Assembly (NCBI GenBank): GCA_028284155.1 | Contig: JANQSF010000098.1 | Coordinates: forward strand, 124,001-188,000 | Direction of reading: 5' to 3' | DNA from: Phycisphaeraceae bacterium | Lineage (GTDB): Bacteria; Planctomycetota; Phycisphaerae; Phycisphaerales; Phycisphaeraceae | Length of the DNA: 64,000 nt | Shown: in pieces, positions 1-9,305 of the stretch | How the letters are laid out: every line of letters begins with the position of its first letter | Numbering within the stretch: position 1 is the stretch's first letter | Program-made: the position numbers and the translations under genes | The notes under the pieces: model-generated | What the model saw: only the letters and a program-made list of their open reading frames with translations | The model's database searches: none | Told to the model about the DNA's origin: nothing

Positions 1-143
1 GGTACAACGAATCGATTCCCTTTGCGCCTGCCGGTCCAAATCGTTCAGCCAATCCAAGTGAACCGGACAAGTCACTTTGGGTCGGCCCATCTGCATTGAC
101 GTGGCTAAAGTCTGACGAGGGCAGGCGCATTTCAGGAATGGGT

Positions 144-163
144 ACAAGCGTCAAAGCGCTTGT
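144..163 (-). terminator. Small hairpin downstream of the MoxR gene
   Basis: A perfect 7-bp inverted repeat (144-150 against 157-163, 6-base loop) lies about 45 bases beyond the stop codon of the minus-strand ATPase gene. No T-run follows it on the minus strand, so termination is only a suggestion. Nothing else gene-like is visible in bases 1-207. Confidence 0.25.
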
Positions 164-207
164 GGATCCAAGTTGTTAGTTGGCTCCACAGCGTGTTGAG
201 TGATACT

Positions 208-1326
208 TTACTTCTTCTTCTCCTCCCGCAACACCTGGTTGATCACCGTCCATACCGTGCCCGCATCGGTGGTGGTGTCGTCCCATCGGCCGGCGAATCG
301 GCCGCAGAACGAGCTTTGCAGCACCTCGGGCAGCAGGCGGCGCTGGGCTTTCTCCATCAGCGGGTGTTTCAGGTAGATGCACGCCTCTTCCGTCGCGCGG
401 ACCGACAGCCCGCCGGTCAGTTCCGGCGACTTGCGCACCGCGTCGGCCACCTTCACGATGCGCGTCACCAACGCCTTGCTCAGCTCCGGGTGGCGTTCGT
501 GCAGCAGTTTGACCTCCTGCGTCGGCGGCATGTACGTCATCTGCAGCGGCGCGAAGCGGTCGAGCTGCGCGGCGTCGATGCCGAACGTCGCGGAGAACTC
601 GTTGCCCCGGTTCACCGCCGCGATGAACTGCACGTTGTCCGGGATGTTCAGGAAGTGGTTCTCGATCGGGTGGAACACCTTCCGCGTCGTGTCGAGCGCG
701 GGCATCAGCGCGTTGCGGGCGCTCTCCGGGCAGCGGTTCAGCTCGTCGAGAAACACGAGGTACCGCTTCTTCGGCTCGTCGCCAGCCTGCTCGAACGATT
801 CGAGGACCGATGTCTTGACGAACTCCGTCACCGGTTGGCCGTTGTCCGACGCGCGGACCTGGATCGTCGCCAGGAAGTCCGTCGCCTCGACGACCGCGCC
901 GCAGTTGAAGTAGACGAATTCCATGCCCAGCGTCTCGGCGATCGACTTGGCCAGCACCGTCTTGCCGCAGCCCTGCGGCCCGTCGAGCAGGATGTTCAGC
1001 CCGCTTTCGAGCAGGATCTGAAGCTTCTTCGACGCGATCGGGTCCAGCCAAACGCCCTTCAATTGCAGGTCGAGGTTCTGCACAAACTCGACCTCGATCG
1101 CCCCGCGGTCCGCCCGTTTCGGTTTGCGCACAGCCGTGATCCGCACGATGCAGGGCCGACCCGGCGAGATCCGCGGGTCGTCACAGAGCACGACCTTCGG
1201 CGCACGCCGCCCGTCCAGGTGCGTCGCCCGGAACCGGAACGACGACGTCTCGACCGGGTTGGTCAAAAACGTCGTCTCCATCGTCGCGCCGACAGTCAGG
1301 TCATCGATGTTCCACTTCTCAGCCAT
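208..1326 (-). CDS. MoxR/CobS-like AAA+ ATPase
   Basis: 372-residue AAA+ ATPase of the MoxR/CobS class, the chaperone-like ATPases that partner VWA proteins. Visible motifs: Walker A GPQGCGKT at residues 116-123, Walker B ending DEL at 194-196, sensor-1 Asn at about 239 (AAVNRGNEF) and an Asp-Arg-Phe arginine-finger segment near 256-258. The first ~90 residues form a beta-rich domain that is not part of the core AAA+ fold. ATG start at 1326. The gene lies directly downstream of a VWA-containing gene on the same strand, 180 bases away, which is the classical MoxR-VWA pairing and suggests that it remodels or is regulated through that protein. The substrate is unknown. The family call is firm; the role is inferred from context. 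Confidence 0.88.
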   Translation of the reverse strand: MAEKWNIDDLTVGATMETTFLTNPVETSSFRFRATHLDGRRAPKVVLCDDPRISPGRPCIVRITAVRKPKRADRGAIEVEFVQNLDLQLKGVWLDPIASKKLQILLESGLNILLDGPQGCGKTVLAKSIAETLGMEFVYFNCGAVVEATDFLATIQVRASDNGQPVTEFVKTSVLESFEQAGDEPKKRYLVFLDELNRCPESARNALMPALDTTRKVFHPIENHFLNIPDNVQFIAAVNRGNEFSATFGIDAAQLDRFAPLQMTYMPPTQEVKLLHERHPELSKALVTRIVKVADAVRKSPELTGGLSVRATEEACIYLKHPLMEKAQRRLLPEVLQSSFCGRFAGRWDDTTTDAGTVWTVINQVLREEKKK

Positions 1327-1352
1327 GGGCGTCTCGCGGGAGTTCGCAAGAG

Positions 1353-1496
1353 TTTAACCAGCGAGAGCACCGAGAGCACGGAGGGGGAGAGTTGATGAGT
1401 GGAGAGGACACTTGAGAGTTGTGGGAGGCTCGTCGATCCATTCAATTCTTCTCCCTCTGCCTCTTCTCGGTGCTCTCGGTGTCCTCGGTGGTTGAA
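1353..1496. repeat. ACCGAG-type palindromic element, copy 1
   Basis: Two 27-base arms (1353-1379 and 1470-1496) are complementary at 23 of 27 positions. Both consist of short reiterations of ACCGAG/GAGCACC. The element fills the gap between the VWA gene and the MoxR gene. The complement of 1465-1493 is identical over 29 bases to 57230-57258, between wzm and wzt, so this is a dispersed repeat and not a private terminator. Confidence 0.75.
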
Positions 1497-1506
1497 TCCA
1501 TCCACC

Positions 1507-4500
1507 TCACGTCAACACCCGCCGCACCAGCCTCGCCACCGTGCGCCCGAACTCGCGGACGCTCGCGTTCAGGTCCGCGTCGTTCAACAAGACATAGTGC
1601 GGGAAACACACCTCTTCCAACTCGGCCACAGCGACCTGCGCGCAGCAGACCTTGCGGCGGGTGGACAGGTGCTGCACGAGCGCGCGCAGCGCGGCGACGG
1701 AGCATTCGGTGGGCAGGCCGTCGCTGATCATGACGAGCAATTTGGCGCGGCGCTTGCTCCGTTCGGCTTCCTGCGCGGCGTGCCAGAGGGCGGCGGCGTC
1801 GTTGTTACCGCCGCCGGCGGTCAGGCCGTGCACCGAGCAGCGGTTGCCCGTGCCGGCGTCGTAGATCTCGTGGTCGGTGAAGCCGAACGTTCGGCAGTCG
1901 ACGCCGGCCAACCCGCGCGCAGCCTCGGCGATGAGCGTGCCGAATAGCTTGCCCCGTTCGATGCGCTCGCCCATCTGCATCGAGCCGGAGCAGTCGATCA
2001 CCGTGCCGATGAACAGGTCGGTGGTCACGCGGCGTTCGCGGGCGATGAGGATGCGCGGGTCGGCGTGGATGGCCAGCCGGTGCAGGCGGGCGCGGTCGAC
2101 GCGGTGGCCGGCCGTGCGCTGGTGGGTCGGCACCATCGCCAGCCCCAGCTCACGCAGGTGCTGCCGCAACTGCGCGGCGTGCCGCGCGACCTGCCCCGCG
2201 TACGTCGCGTGCGCAGCCGGGTCGTGCGGGATGGGCACGATGTTGGTGATCTTGTCGAAGTTCTCGTCCGGGTTGACGTTCAGGCAGACCTTGCCGCCGC
2301 CACCCTTGCCGCGCCCCCGGGCGTCGTGCTTGCGAGGGTTGAGGATGCGCTCGACCTCGCGCTGCACCTGGTTGTCGGTGATGCCGTCGCCGTCGACGGC
2401 CATGCCGTCTTCGCCGGGCAGGAGCATGCGGTCCTGGTCGAACAGGTCGAGCAGTTTGGCCTCGTCGCCGAAAATGATGCGCAGAAACTCGGCGATCTCG
2501 TACAGCCCGTCCATGTCGAGCCTGCGGAATTTCTTGTCGAACAGGTCGAGCGCCTCGCGCACCTTCGGGTCGTTGTGCCGGTTGCCCAGGCCCATGCGCA
2601 GGGCACGCATGAACCGGGCGAAGCTCATGCCCGCCCGTTCCATCTCGACCATGACCGGCCCGGCCGCGACGAGCACGCAGCCCTCTTTCCGCGACACGTC
2701 CAGCCGACAGCTCGTCAACACCGGCGCGGCGTTCGGCCCGAGCACGGCCAACAACTCGTCGACGTTCACATCGCGGGCCGCGTGTTGGAACGCGAACGCG
2801 CAAAGCCGCTTAAGCCGATCGCCGTAGTCGTCGTCCATCGCGCGCAGGTTGCGCTCCAGGTGCTCGTCCGACACGAGGTTGAGCAGCCGCATCATGCCGG
2901 CCCGCTTGGCTTTGTCCCACACGGCCTCGTTCTCGGGGCCGCGGTGGTAGACGTGATGCCCGTACTCGTGGATGATCAGGCCTTCGACCACGTCGCGGCC
3001 GTGCGTTTGGCCGGTGAGCATCGGCAGCGGGTTGATGAAGATGCGGTTCTCGTTCAGCCGCGTGTAGCCCATCTCCTCCTCGCCGGCCAGGGCGATGTTG
3101 AACATCCGCCCGGTCAGCTCGCGACCGGTCCGCACGCCCCACGCGAACGTGTTGGCCAGCCGTTGCAGCTTGCCCGTTCGCGCCCTGTTGAACGGCAACG
3201 CCTTGCGCGCCATGAGCCGCGTGCGCGAGAGCGACGCCTCTTTTAGGATGCGCAGCAGCCGCCGCTCGCGCATCAGCGGGTTCGACGAGTCGATCGCCAG
3301 GCCGACGATCGACGGCTCTTCGAAATGGAACGGGCCGGAGATGAGCACGGCCGAGATGGCCGGATCGATCAGATGGTCGGGCAGCTTGCGGACGAGTCGT
3401 TCGCCGGGCCCGTTGCGACGGATGGCTCTCAGCCAAGCCTCGAACAGGATCGGCTCGGCGACTTCCATTCGCTGTTTCGTCAAGGCTTTCGCGGCCTTGA
3501 CCCGCCAGGAGAATTGTCTTTCGCTGCCCGCTTCGATGAACCGTTGCAGCCCGTCGAGCGCGTCGCTGTCGGGCGCTTTTTCGAGCAGGACGTTGACGGC
3601 GCAGCGGTAGGCGTGCGGCTGCGGCGAGATCGAGGTCGCGCACGCGAGCACGAACGGGTCGAGCCCGGCGCTGACCGCGTCGTCCCAGTCGCGGGTCTTG
3701 AACCACGGGCGCCCCGGCGCGTCGTTGATCAGGTCGATGATCGCGGCGGTCATGTCCCGGCTGGCGGTCGATCGGCCGAACGCCGCCAGCGAACGGTTCA
3801 GCGCGCCCGTAATTCTTTCGGTGTCGCCGCGCATGAGCGAGAGGATCGAGCGCTTGAAGCTATCGGTGATGCGCGGCGGGATCGAATAGGTGTGCACGGC
3901 CAGCGCGATGCGGAACCGCGCGGCCGAGTCCATGTTCGGCTGATTGACAAACGCTTCGAGCCGGTCGAGCCGGGCGTCGTTCATCGGCCAAAGCGGCACG
4001 CTGTCGGCTACGAGATCGATCGTCGACGCGCGGTACTTGTCAGCCTGGTCGAGCATGGCCAGCAGGCGTTCGATCCCCGCGTCGCCCGCTTCGACCAACG
4101 CCAGCACGGCGTCGGCCGCGACGGTCGGGTTCGGCTCGGTGGCCAATTGGCAGAGCTTCTCCAGACCGTCAGCCGCGGCGACGACGAGCGTGGGTTGCAT
4201 CGCGGATTCGAGGCTTGCGCGGTCGCGCGTCGCTTCGTCCGCCAGGCCGATCGAGTTGATCCATAACCGCAAGCGCAGTCGGTTGCTCGCGCGGATGTCG
4301 GGCAGCAACGCCTCGACCCGCGGCCGGAGCATGGTCAGTTCAGCCTCGAACCGTTTCGACTTGTGGATGAAGTGCAGTGCACGCGTGGCCGCGCCGCCGA
4401 GCGACCGGTCGGGCAACGCCTCGACCCATGTGTGCAGCATTCTGCCGTCGATGAGCCGCGCCGTTTCGTCGGGCGCACGCGCCAGGCCGAGCGCGATGAA

Positions 4501-6756
4501 GTTGGTCACGGCGAGCCAGAAATGCTGGGCCAGTGTTTTGACGGGTAGGGCCGCCGTCTCGTCGAGGATGCCCTGAATCCCGCCGGGTCGTTTCGTAACG
4601 GCCTCGCCGAAACTGAATGCGTGTCGCTCCCACCGGTATAGCCAGGCCCGGCCTTGCAGCGGCAGGTCGTTTCGGCCGTCCAGCAACTTGACGGCCAGGC
4701 GGTCAAACTTCTTCGTGAATCGTGTCTTGGTGTCCCAGTACCGCTCGAACTGCTCCGCCACGACCGGCAACGGGTCGTGCGAGGCGAGCAGCGCGATGCA
4801 CACCTCGACGCTGGGCGTGGCGCGGCCGGCGCGTTCCGCCAACGCGGTCGCCAGCCCGCGCGTGTTCGACGTGAGGGCGACCTCGACGGCGGAAGGCAGG
4901 TCTTTCTCGCTGCACGTTCGGATGACATTGGCCTGCTTGACCGTCAACGACTTGATTCTGCCTGTTGAGCGCGGCGCGGCCGACTTGTCGGCAACGCTCT
5001 GGATTGACGTGAGGCGTTCCTTGGCCCAGGCGTCCGCGACGGGGTTGCGGTGTTTGACAAGTGCGTGTGCGACGGCCAACTCGACGGAAAAGGGCAACGT
5101 CTCCATCGTCGGCAGCACGTCGAGCAGGGGGTTGAGTATGGAGTCGTCGAGCCGTTTGACCGTGTCCGCCACTTCCTCTGCCGCCAACTCGCGCATCATC
5201 GCCGTGACCAGAGCGACCGCGAATCGGTGCGAACCGGGGTCGTCGAAATCCATCCACTGACGCAGCACGCGTTGCAACATGCGCTGCGCACCGGACGACT
5301 GGAGCATCAGGTCGGTCAACGCGGCCGCCGCGACGGGGCGTCGCCGATCGCTGAACGAGATCGTGCCGTCACTTTCCAGGTCGAGCAGCCGCGCGGCGAT
5401 CGCCAATGCCTGGCCGCCCGGTAGGCCTTTGAGGAACGACCAGCCGTCGGCCGGCAGGATCGCCATCATGTGCGCCCACGTCGTCGGCAGGTCGTCGCCG
5501 AGGTTCGCCAATAGGGCGACCATGTACGCCTGCCCGCGGGCTGAGTCGTCGTTCAGGCTGAGGAACGGGATCGAGCCGACCACGTCCTCGCGGAACGCGG
5601 CCTTGATGGCGTCGGCGCCGAACCAGCGCAGCAGTTGCTCGTAGGGCGGGCCGTCGATGAGCTTGAGCACGCCGCCGACGACCCACAGGTCGAGGTTGCC
5701 GCTCGGCCGACGGGCGATGTCGGTGCGCAGGACGTATTGCACCATGGCCGCGGACTGGCGGCGCATGTTGTGGCCGTGCTCGTAGAGCGTGTGGATGGCG
5801 TGCCGGCGGACGTCGACCGACACGCGGTGCATGCGCACGAAGCGCGGCTCAGCCACGACGGCGACTGCCGCCGCCCGCGGCGACCACCAGCCCTGCCGCG
5901 ATGCGCAGGCGATCAGCGCGGCCATGATCGCGCGCCGTTCGTTGACGCCGTTGAGCGTTCTTTCGATCGTGATCGCCTTGAAGATGCGCTTGAAAAACTC
6001 GGCGATCAGGTCGTCGTCTTCGTCGTCGCCCATCCCCTCCGGTTCCCAGAACAGGTCGAACATCGCGTCGAGCGGGTCGGCGTGGTCTTCGATCGGCGGC
6101 GGCTTGCGGTCGATCTCGGTCTTGGCCCAGTCGACCAGCAACTCGTTGTCGCGAATCGATCGGCCGCCGATCGGCTCGAACATGTTCGCCAACTGGAAGC
6201 CACCGTTCGCCGTGGCGACGAGTCGGCGGGCGGTCTTGCGGTCGATCAGGCCGGTCTTTGCGTGAGTGACCACGATGGGGATCATCGCCTCGTCGATAGT
6301 CATGTCAGCCAACGACGCACGCACCTGATTGGCGACCTGGTTGTCCGCGAGCAGGTAGAGGTTGAAGCCGTGCAGGGCCGGCGCTTCGACCGCGCGGTGC
6401 GCAGCCGCACGGCGGACATCGAGCTGTTGGTGAAACGCCGCGTGCGCCCAGCGGGCCCGGTCTCGGCCGGCCGACTCGAACAGGGCTTCGACCGCGACGC
6501 GCCGCACGTCGGGCGACTCGTCGTCGAGCGCCGCGACGATGCGCTCATAGCCCTGCACGCCTGACGCGCCCGCCAGCGCGGCCACCGCCCGCTGCCGCAC
6601 GCCGGCGTGGTTGCTGACCAACGCCGCGTCGATCACGCCAAGCATCGCCGCCCGCTGCACCGGCTCGACCTCAGTCAACCCGTCCAGCAGCGGCAGCAGG
6701 TCGTCCGTGTCGGACGACTTGCTCGTCAGTCGTTGCCAGAGTTCGACGTCGCGCAA
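1507..6756 (-). CDS. Giant HEAT-repeat / zinc-metallopeptidase / VWA protein
   Basis: 1749 residues. The first ~1100 residues are alpha-helical and repetitive, with HEAT-like pairs near the N-terminus (for example VRQRAVAALAG, VRRVAVEALFE). A zinc-peptidase signature HEYGHH begins at residue 1263, followed by a DEHLE segment that could supply a third ligand. A C-terminal von Willebrand A domain carries the MIDAS motif DCSGS at 1588-1592 and a later SDGLPT. The peptidase-plus-VWA arrangement resembles the DUF2201 proteins that pair with MoxR ATPases (family knowledge), but those are usually much shorter. The frame opens with TTG at 6756 without a clear ribosome site, so the exact start is uncertain. 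The C-terminus is rich in basic and Gly residues before the VWA domain (about 1490-1510). Expected to act with the ATPase downstream; substrate unknown. Confidence 0.82.
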   Translation of the reverse strand: MRDVELWQRLTSKSSDTDDLLPLLDGLTEVEPVQRAAMLGVIDAALVSNHAGVRQRAVAALAGASGVQGYERIVAALDDESPDVRRVAVEALFESAGRDRARWAHAAFHQQLDVRRAAAHRAVEAPALHGFNLYLLADNQVANQVRASLADMTIDEAMIPIVVTHAKTGLIDRKTARRLVATANGGFQLANMFEPIGGRSIRDNELLVDWAKTEIDRKPPPIEDHADPLDAMFDLFWEPEGMGDDEDDDLIAEFFKRIFKAITIERTLNGVNERRAIMAALIACASRQGWWSPRAAAVAVVAEPRFVRMHRVSVDVRRHAIHTLYEHGHNMRRQSAAMVQYVLRTDIARRPSGNLDLWVVGGVLKLIDGPPYEQLLRWFGADAIKAAFREDVVGSIPFLSLNDDSARGQAYMVALLANLGDDLPTTWAHMMAILPADGWSFLKGLPGGQALAIAARLLDLESDGTISFSDRRRPVAAAALTDLMLQSSGAQRMLQRVLRQWMDFDDPGSHRFAVALVTAMMRELAAEEVADTVKRLDDSILNPLLDVLPTMETLPFSVELAVAHALVKHRNPVADAWAKERLTSIQSVADKSAAPRSTGRIKSLTVKQANVIRTCSEKDLPSAVEVALTSNTRGLATALAERAGRATPSVEVCIALLASHDPLPVVAEQFERYWDTKTRFTKKFDRLAVKLLDGRNDLPLQGRAWLYRWERHAFSFGEAVTKRPGGIQGILDETAALPVKTLAQHFWLAVTNFIALGLARAPDETARLIDGRMLHTWVEALPDRSLGGAATRALHFIHKSKRFEAELTMLRPRVEALLPDIRASNRLRLRLWINSIGLADEATRDRASLESAMQPTLVVAAADGLEKLCQLATEPNPTVAADAVLALVEAGDAGIERLLAMLDQADKYRASTIDLVADSVPLWPMNDARLDRLEAFVNQPNMDSAARFRIALAVHTYSIPPRITDSFKRSILSLMRGDTERITGALNRSLAAFGRSTASRDMTAAIIDLINDAPGRPWFKTRDWDDAVSAGLDPFVLACATSISPQPHAYRCAVNVLLEKAPDSDALDGLQRFIEAGSERQFSWRVKAAKALTKQRMEVAEPILFEAWLRAIRRNGPGERLVRKLPDHLIDPAISAVLISGPFHFEEPSIVGLAIDSSNPLMRERRLLRILKEASLSRTRLMARKALPFNRARTGKLQRLANTFAWGVRTGRELTGRMFNIALAGEEEMGYTRLNENRIFINPLPMLTGQTHGRDVVEGLIIHEYGHHVYHRGPENEAVWDKAKRAGMMRLLNLVSDEHLERNLRAMDDDYGDRLKRLCAFAFQHAARDVNVDELLAVLGPNAAPVLTSCRLDVSRKEGCVLVAAGPVMVEMERAGMSFARFMRALRMGLGNRHNDPKVREALDLFDKKFRRLDMDGLYEIAEFLRIIFGDEAKLLDLFDQDRMLLPGEDGMAVDGDGITDNQVQREVERILNPRKHDARGRGKGGGGKVCLNVNPDENFDKITNIVPIPHDPAAHATYAGQVARHAAQLRQHLRELGLAMVPTHQRTAGHRVDRARLHRLAIHADPRILIARERRVTTDLFIGTVIDCSGSMQMGERIERGKLFGTLIAEAARGLAGVDCRTFGFTDHEIYDAGTGNRCSVHGLTAGGGNNDAAALWHAAQEAERSKRRAKLLVMISDGLPTECSVAALRALVQHLSTRRKVCCAQVAVAELEEVCFPHYVLLNDADLNASVREFGRTVARLVRRVLT

Positions 6757-6990
6757 TGGGGTGTCTCGGTGTGACGTGTCGCGGGTGGGGGAGGTGATTG
6801 GTTTGTTCTAGTTCATTGGCATGCGTGGGGTGATTGAGTCTGAAGAAGGCGGTGCCCTCGCCGGGCGGGCCTCGTCAAGCGCCAGAGCGGCTTGGCGCTG
6901 CGCTTCAACGGAACGGCTACGCCTTGCGGACTACTTTAGTTGGGGGACGCTCGCCGCCGCTTCCCCCAAACCCCCTTGGCTCCCCCACGG

Positions 6991-7157
6991 AAGGGCGGGC
7001 TACAGCCGACGTGGGTGCCTGTGAATGGCGACGCCTTTCACGGACCGGCATGTTGTAGGCTGTGAAACGCTTCGCTTATTCACAGGCACCCTTTCAGTTC
7101 ACGGCGTTGCCCTCAAACTCCCCGGCTTCCCCACAAAAGGGCGGGCTACAGCCGACG
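6991..7157. repeat. 21-base direct repeat flanking a hairpin
   Basis: The 21 bases at 6991-7011 (AAGGGCGGGCTACAGCCGAC plus G) recur exactly at 7137-7157, 146 bases later. Both copies follow a C-rich run with CCCCAC. The long hairpin at 7013-7091 lies between them, starting 2 bases after the first copy. Confidence 0.75.
7013..7091. repeat. Long hairpin, about 30-bp stem
   Basis: The outer 14 bases (7013-7026) are perfectly complementary to 7078-7091. Inner arms 7027-7041 and 7062-7077 continue the stem with a few mismatches and one bulge. The loop is about 20 bases. No coding sequence adjoins it, so it may be a small palindromic mobile element or a structured RNA. Confidence 0.7.
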
Positions 7158-7421
7158 CGCTTGTTGCGCACCGCACTTGCCGGGTGCGGCCGGACCGTTG
7201 AGCAGGGGCAGGATGCAGAAGGCCGCCAACCCAAGAGTCGCCCGAGCCTCGGACGTGTGCGCCGACGGGGTGGCAATCGAGGGCGAAACACCGTTGTCAT
7301 CGAGCGCGAAGTCCGAGCCACTCTGGCGATTGAAGAGGCCCGCACGGCGAGTGCATCGCCTTTGATCATGCCACGAATAGACCAGTTGGATCATTTGTTT
7401 CTTTCGACCCTAACGAAAGCA

Positions 7422-7466
7422 GGGCGGGCCGGGGCGCGTCAAAAGACTGACGGCCTCGGCCCGCCC
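7422..7466. repeat. GC-rich hairpin
   Basis: A 10-bp perfect stem (GGGCGGGCCG against CGGCCCGCCC) encloses about 25 bases. No T-run follows on either strand, so a terminator role is not supported. Confidence 0.4.
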
Positions 7467-8397
7467 ATGGTAACCAAGACAGGGCGTGTTCCCCCGGCGT
7501 TTCCCGGCTGAGCACGGCGGCGCGCGGGTCGGCGGGTGACGGGTCAGGTCGGTTTGCCTGGCCTGACCGTAAGGACCGCCGGCCGCGTCGCGTGCGTCGC
7601 GCTGTCCTGTCTCATCGCCGCACAGTGTTTGACATTCCGCCCAAAGGCCGCCCTGAGGTGGTGTGGCGGGCGCCGGACGCCGCGCCCGACTGCTCCCACC
7701 AGAGAAGTCGCTATGCCGGCGCGGGCCGACCGGCCGATCGTGAATTGGACGCGGCGGGGTACTGCGATTGGAACCGCGCCACCGGGCCGATCGGCCGGCG
7801 ATGCCACCGGCGCAAGGCCGAGGCATCTTGTGGCATGCAAGACAGGCTCCGTGTCATCGACACCTGTGACACGGACGCGCAAGACTCAAACGCGCTGCGG
7901 GGTGCAGCAAACGCTCCTGTCTCATTCCCAATGTCAAAGAGCAAATGCCGCCAACAGGCGACGGTTCGTGTCTCAAGCCGACCGCGGCACACCGCAAGCC
8001 GCTGACGGACCGCGGCGGCGTTCCTCGACCGGACGGGTTGTCGGGCGACCGCCTGCATCCACGATCCTCTCGTCGAGGTCCGGTGTTAGTCCGGGGGTGG
8101 GTGGGGGGTCGAACGTGCGCTGCTCTAACTAAAACTACGCAACGCGAACGCGATTGTTCCTGCCGAAACCGCGAAGTCAACCAAAACGTCAATCACTTTT
8201 GCGAATTGATAGAGCTTTCCGAAATCACGGTGAAGATGTTGCACACACGAATTTGGCGCGCACCGCGCAAGCCGTGTGTGATCGATCGCGGAGCGTGTTT
8301 GTGATCGATGTGTTGGACCGTTGTGATTGACTGAACTCGTTGTCGGGGACATCACGCATGCCATGCGGCCGCAAGTCGAACCGTTGCAAACAAGAAG

Positions 8398-8551
8398 CCG
8401 GGCCTTTCCGAAGGCCCGGATCAACACAACAGCAACCGCGGATTGCGCAGACGACGCGGATGAGAGTGAGGCAAGCCATTTCCGGTCCATCCGCGTCATC
8501 CGCGCAATCCGCGGTCACCTCCCACCGTTTCCGGGTCTTCGGAAAGACCCG
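8398..8551. repeat. Cluster of three hairpins upstream of dut
   Basis: The central inverted repeat has 27-base arms (8436-8462 and 8488-8514) with 25 matches, built from ATCCGCG-type reiterations. It is flanked by two tetraloop hairpins, a 9-bp stem at 8398-8419 (loop TCCG) and an 8-bp stem at 8532-8551 (loop CGGA). The two outer hairpins resemble each other (CCGGGCCTT and CGGGTCTT stems). The three may form one composite element. Confidence 0.7.
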
Positions 8552-8756
8552 ACTGCAGACTCGTGCCCCACCCCCTTCCGACTTCGCCACTCGCTACTCG
8601 TCACTCGCCATTCGCCATTCGCCATTCAAATGGGCGCAGCAGTCGCCCCAAACAACGCGCCCCCGCACCCCCTTTGCGACCACAACACACACAACGCGCA
8701 ATCAACCCGCCCCGCCCCCTGTGACCCGCCTGTCTTTTCCATATGATCTTCCCGCC

Positions 8757-9218
8757 ATGACGACGCAAACAATAAAAGTACCCATCCGCCGACTCCCCGG
8801 CCAAGACGACCTGCCGCTGCCGGACTACCAGACCGAGCACGCCGCCGGCATGGACCTGCACGCGGCTGTGCCCAGCGACTCACCGCTGACACTCGCCCCA
8901 GGCGCGTTCGCGCTCGTCCCCTGCGGCTTCGCGATGGCCGTGCCCGTCGGCTACGAAGCGCAGGTCCGCCCGCGCTCCGGCCTGGCCGCCAAGCACGGCG
9001 TCACCATGGTCAACGGCCCCGGCACGATCGACGCCGACTACCGCGGCGAGGTCAAAGTCCCGCTGATCAACCTCGGCCCGCAGCCGTTCACGATCGACCG
9101 CGCGATGCGCATCGCCCAGATGATCATCAAACCGGTCCCGCGCACGCAATGGGTCGAAGTCGACGACCTGCCCGACACGGCCCGCGGCGAGGGCGGGTTC
9201 GGGCATACGGGTCGGTAA
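8757..9218 (+). CDS. dut: Deoxyuridine 5'-triphosphate nucleotidohydrolase (dUTPase)
   Basis: 153 residues, the normal length for trimeric dUTPase, which hydrolyses dUTP to dUMP and pyrophosphate, keeping uracil out of DNA and feeding dTMP synthesis. The five family motifs are present: AGMD (30-33), RPRSGLA (71-77), GTIDADYRGE (89-98) with the catalytic Asp, RIAQMI (118-123), and the C-terminal RGEGGFGHTGR (143-153), where the usual Ser-Thr-Gly is His-Thr-Gly. The frame is open for another 417 bases upstream, but that part is repeat-derived. The ATG at 8757 gives the family-typical N-terminus. No strong ribosome site precedes it. Function is clear. Confidence 0.95.
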   Translation: MTTQTIKVPIRRLPGQDDLPLPDYQTEHAAGMDLHAAVPSDSPLTLAPGAFALVPCGFAMAVPVGYEAQVRPRSGLAAKHGVTMVNGPGTIDADYRGEVKVPLINLGPQPFTIDRAMRIAQMIIKPVPRTQWVEVDDLPDTARGEGGFGHTGR

Positions 9219-9305
9219 GGCTTGCGTGTCACGGAGTCCATACAATTGGTTTGCTGTGTCGTGCGGCGGTTGATTCTGCTCTGTCACCCAAACGAGCCGT
9301 GATCC

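Larger units (their letters stand above)
6757..8756. other. 2 kb gene-less region with hairpin elements
   Basis: No open frame here has a recognisable product, a convincing ribosome site or planctomycete-like composition. The longest (7536-8132) reads as Arg/Thr/Ser-rich shadow sequence. The region holds a long hairpin (7013-7091), a 21-base direct repeat (6991-7011 and 7137-7157), a GC hairpin (7422-7466) and a run of three hairpins (8398-8551). At 8585-8630 there is a low-complexity stretch of ACTCGC/ATTCGCC reiterations. No tRNA-like cloverleaf was seen. Confidence 0.6.

Noticed and set aside
7600..7900. A third copy of the ~230-bp dispersed element
   Set aside because: There are GTGTC/GACAC words (about 7850-7875) but no collinear blocks matching copies A and B.
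7536..8132. Possible 198-residue protein in the 2 kb gene-less region
   Set aside because: No ribosome site, no hydrophobic or domain pattern, composition unlike the neighbours' real genes.
8340..8756. A 139-residue N-terminal extension of dUTPase
   Set aside because: It is translated from the hairpin cluster and low-complexity repeat; the ATG at 8757 gives the family-typical length.
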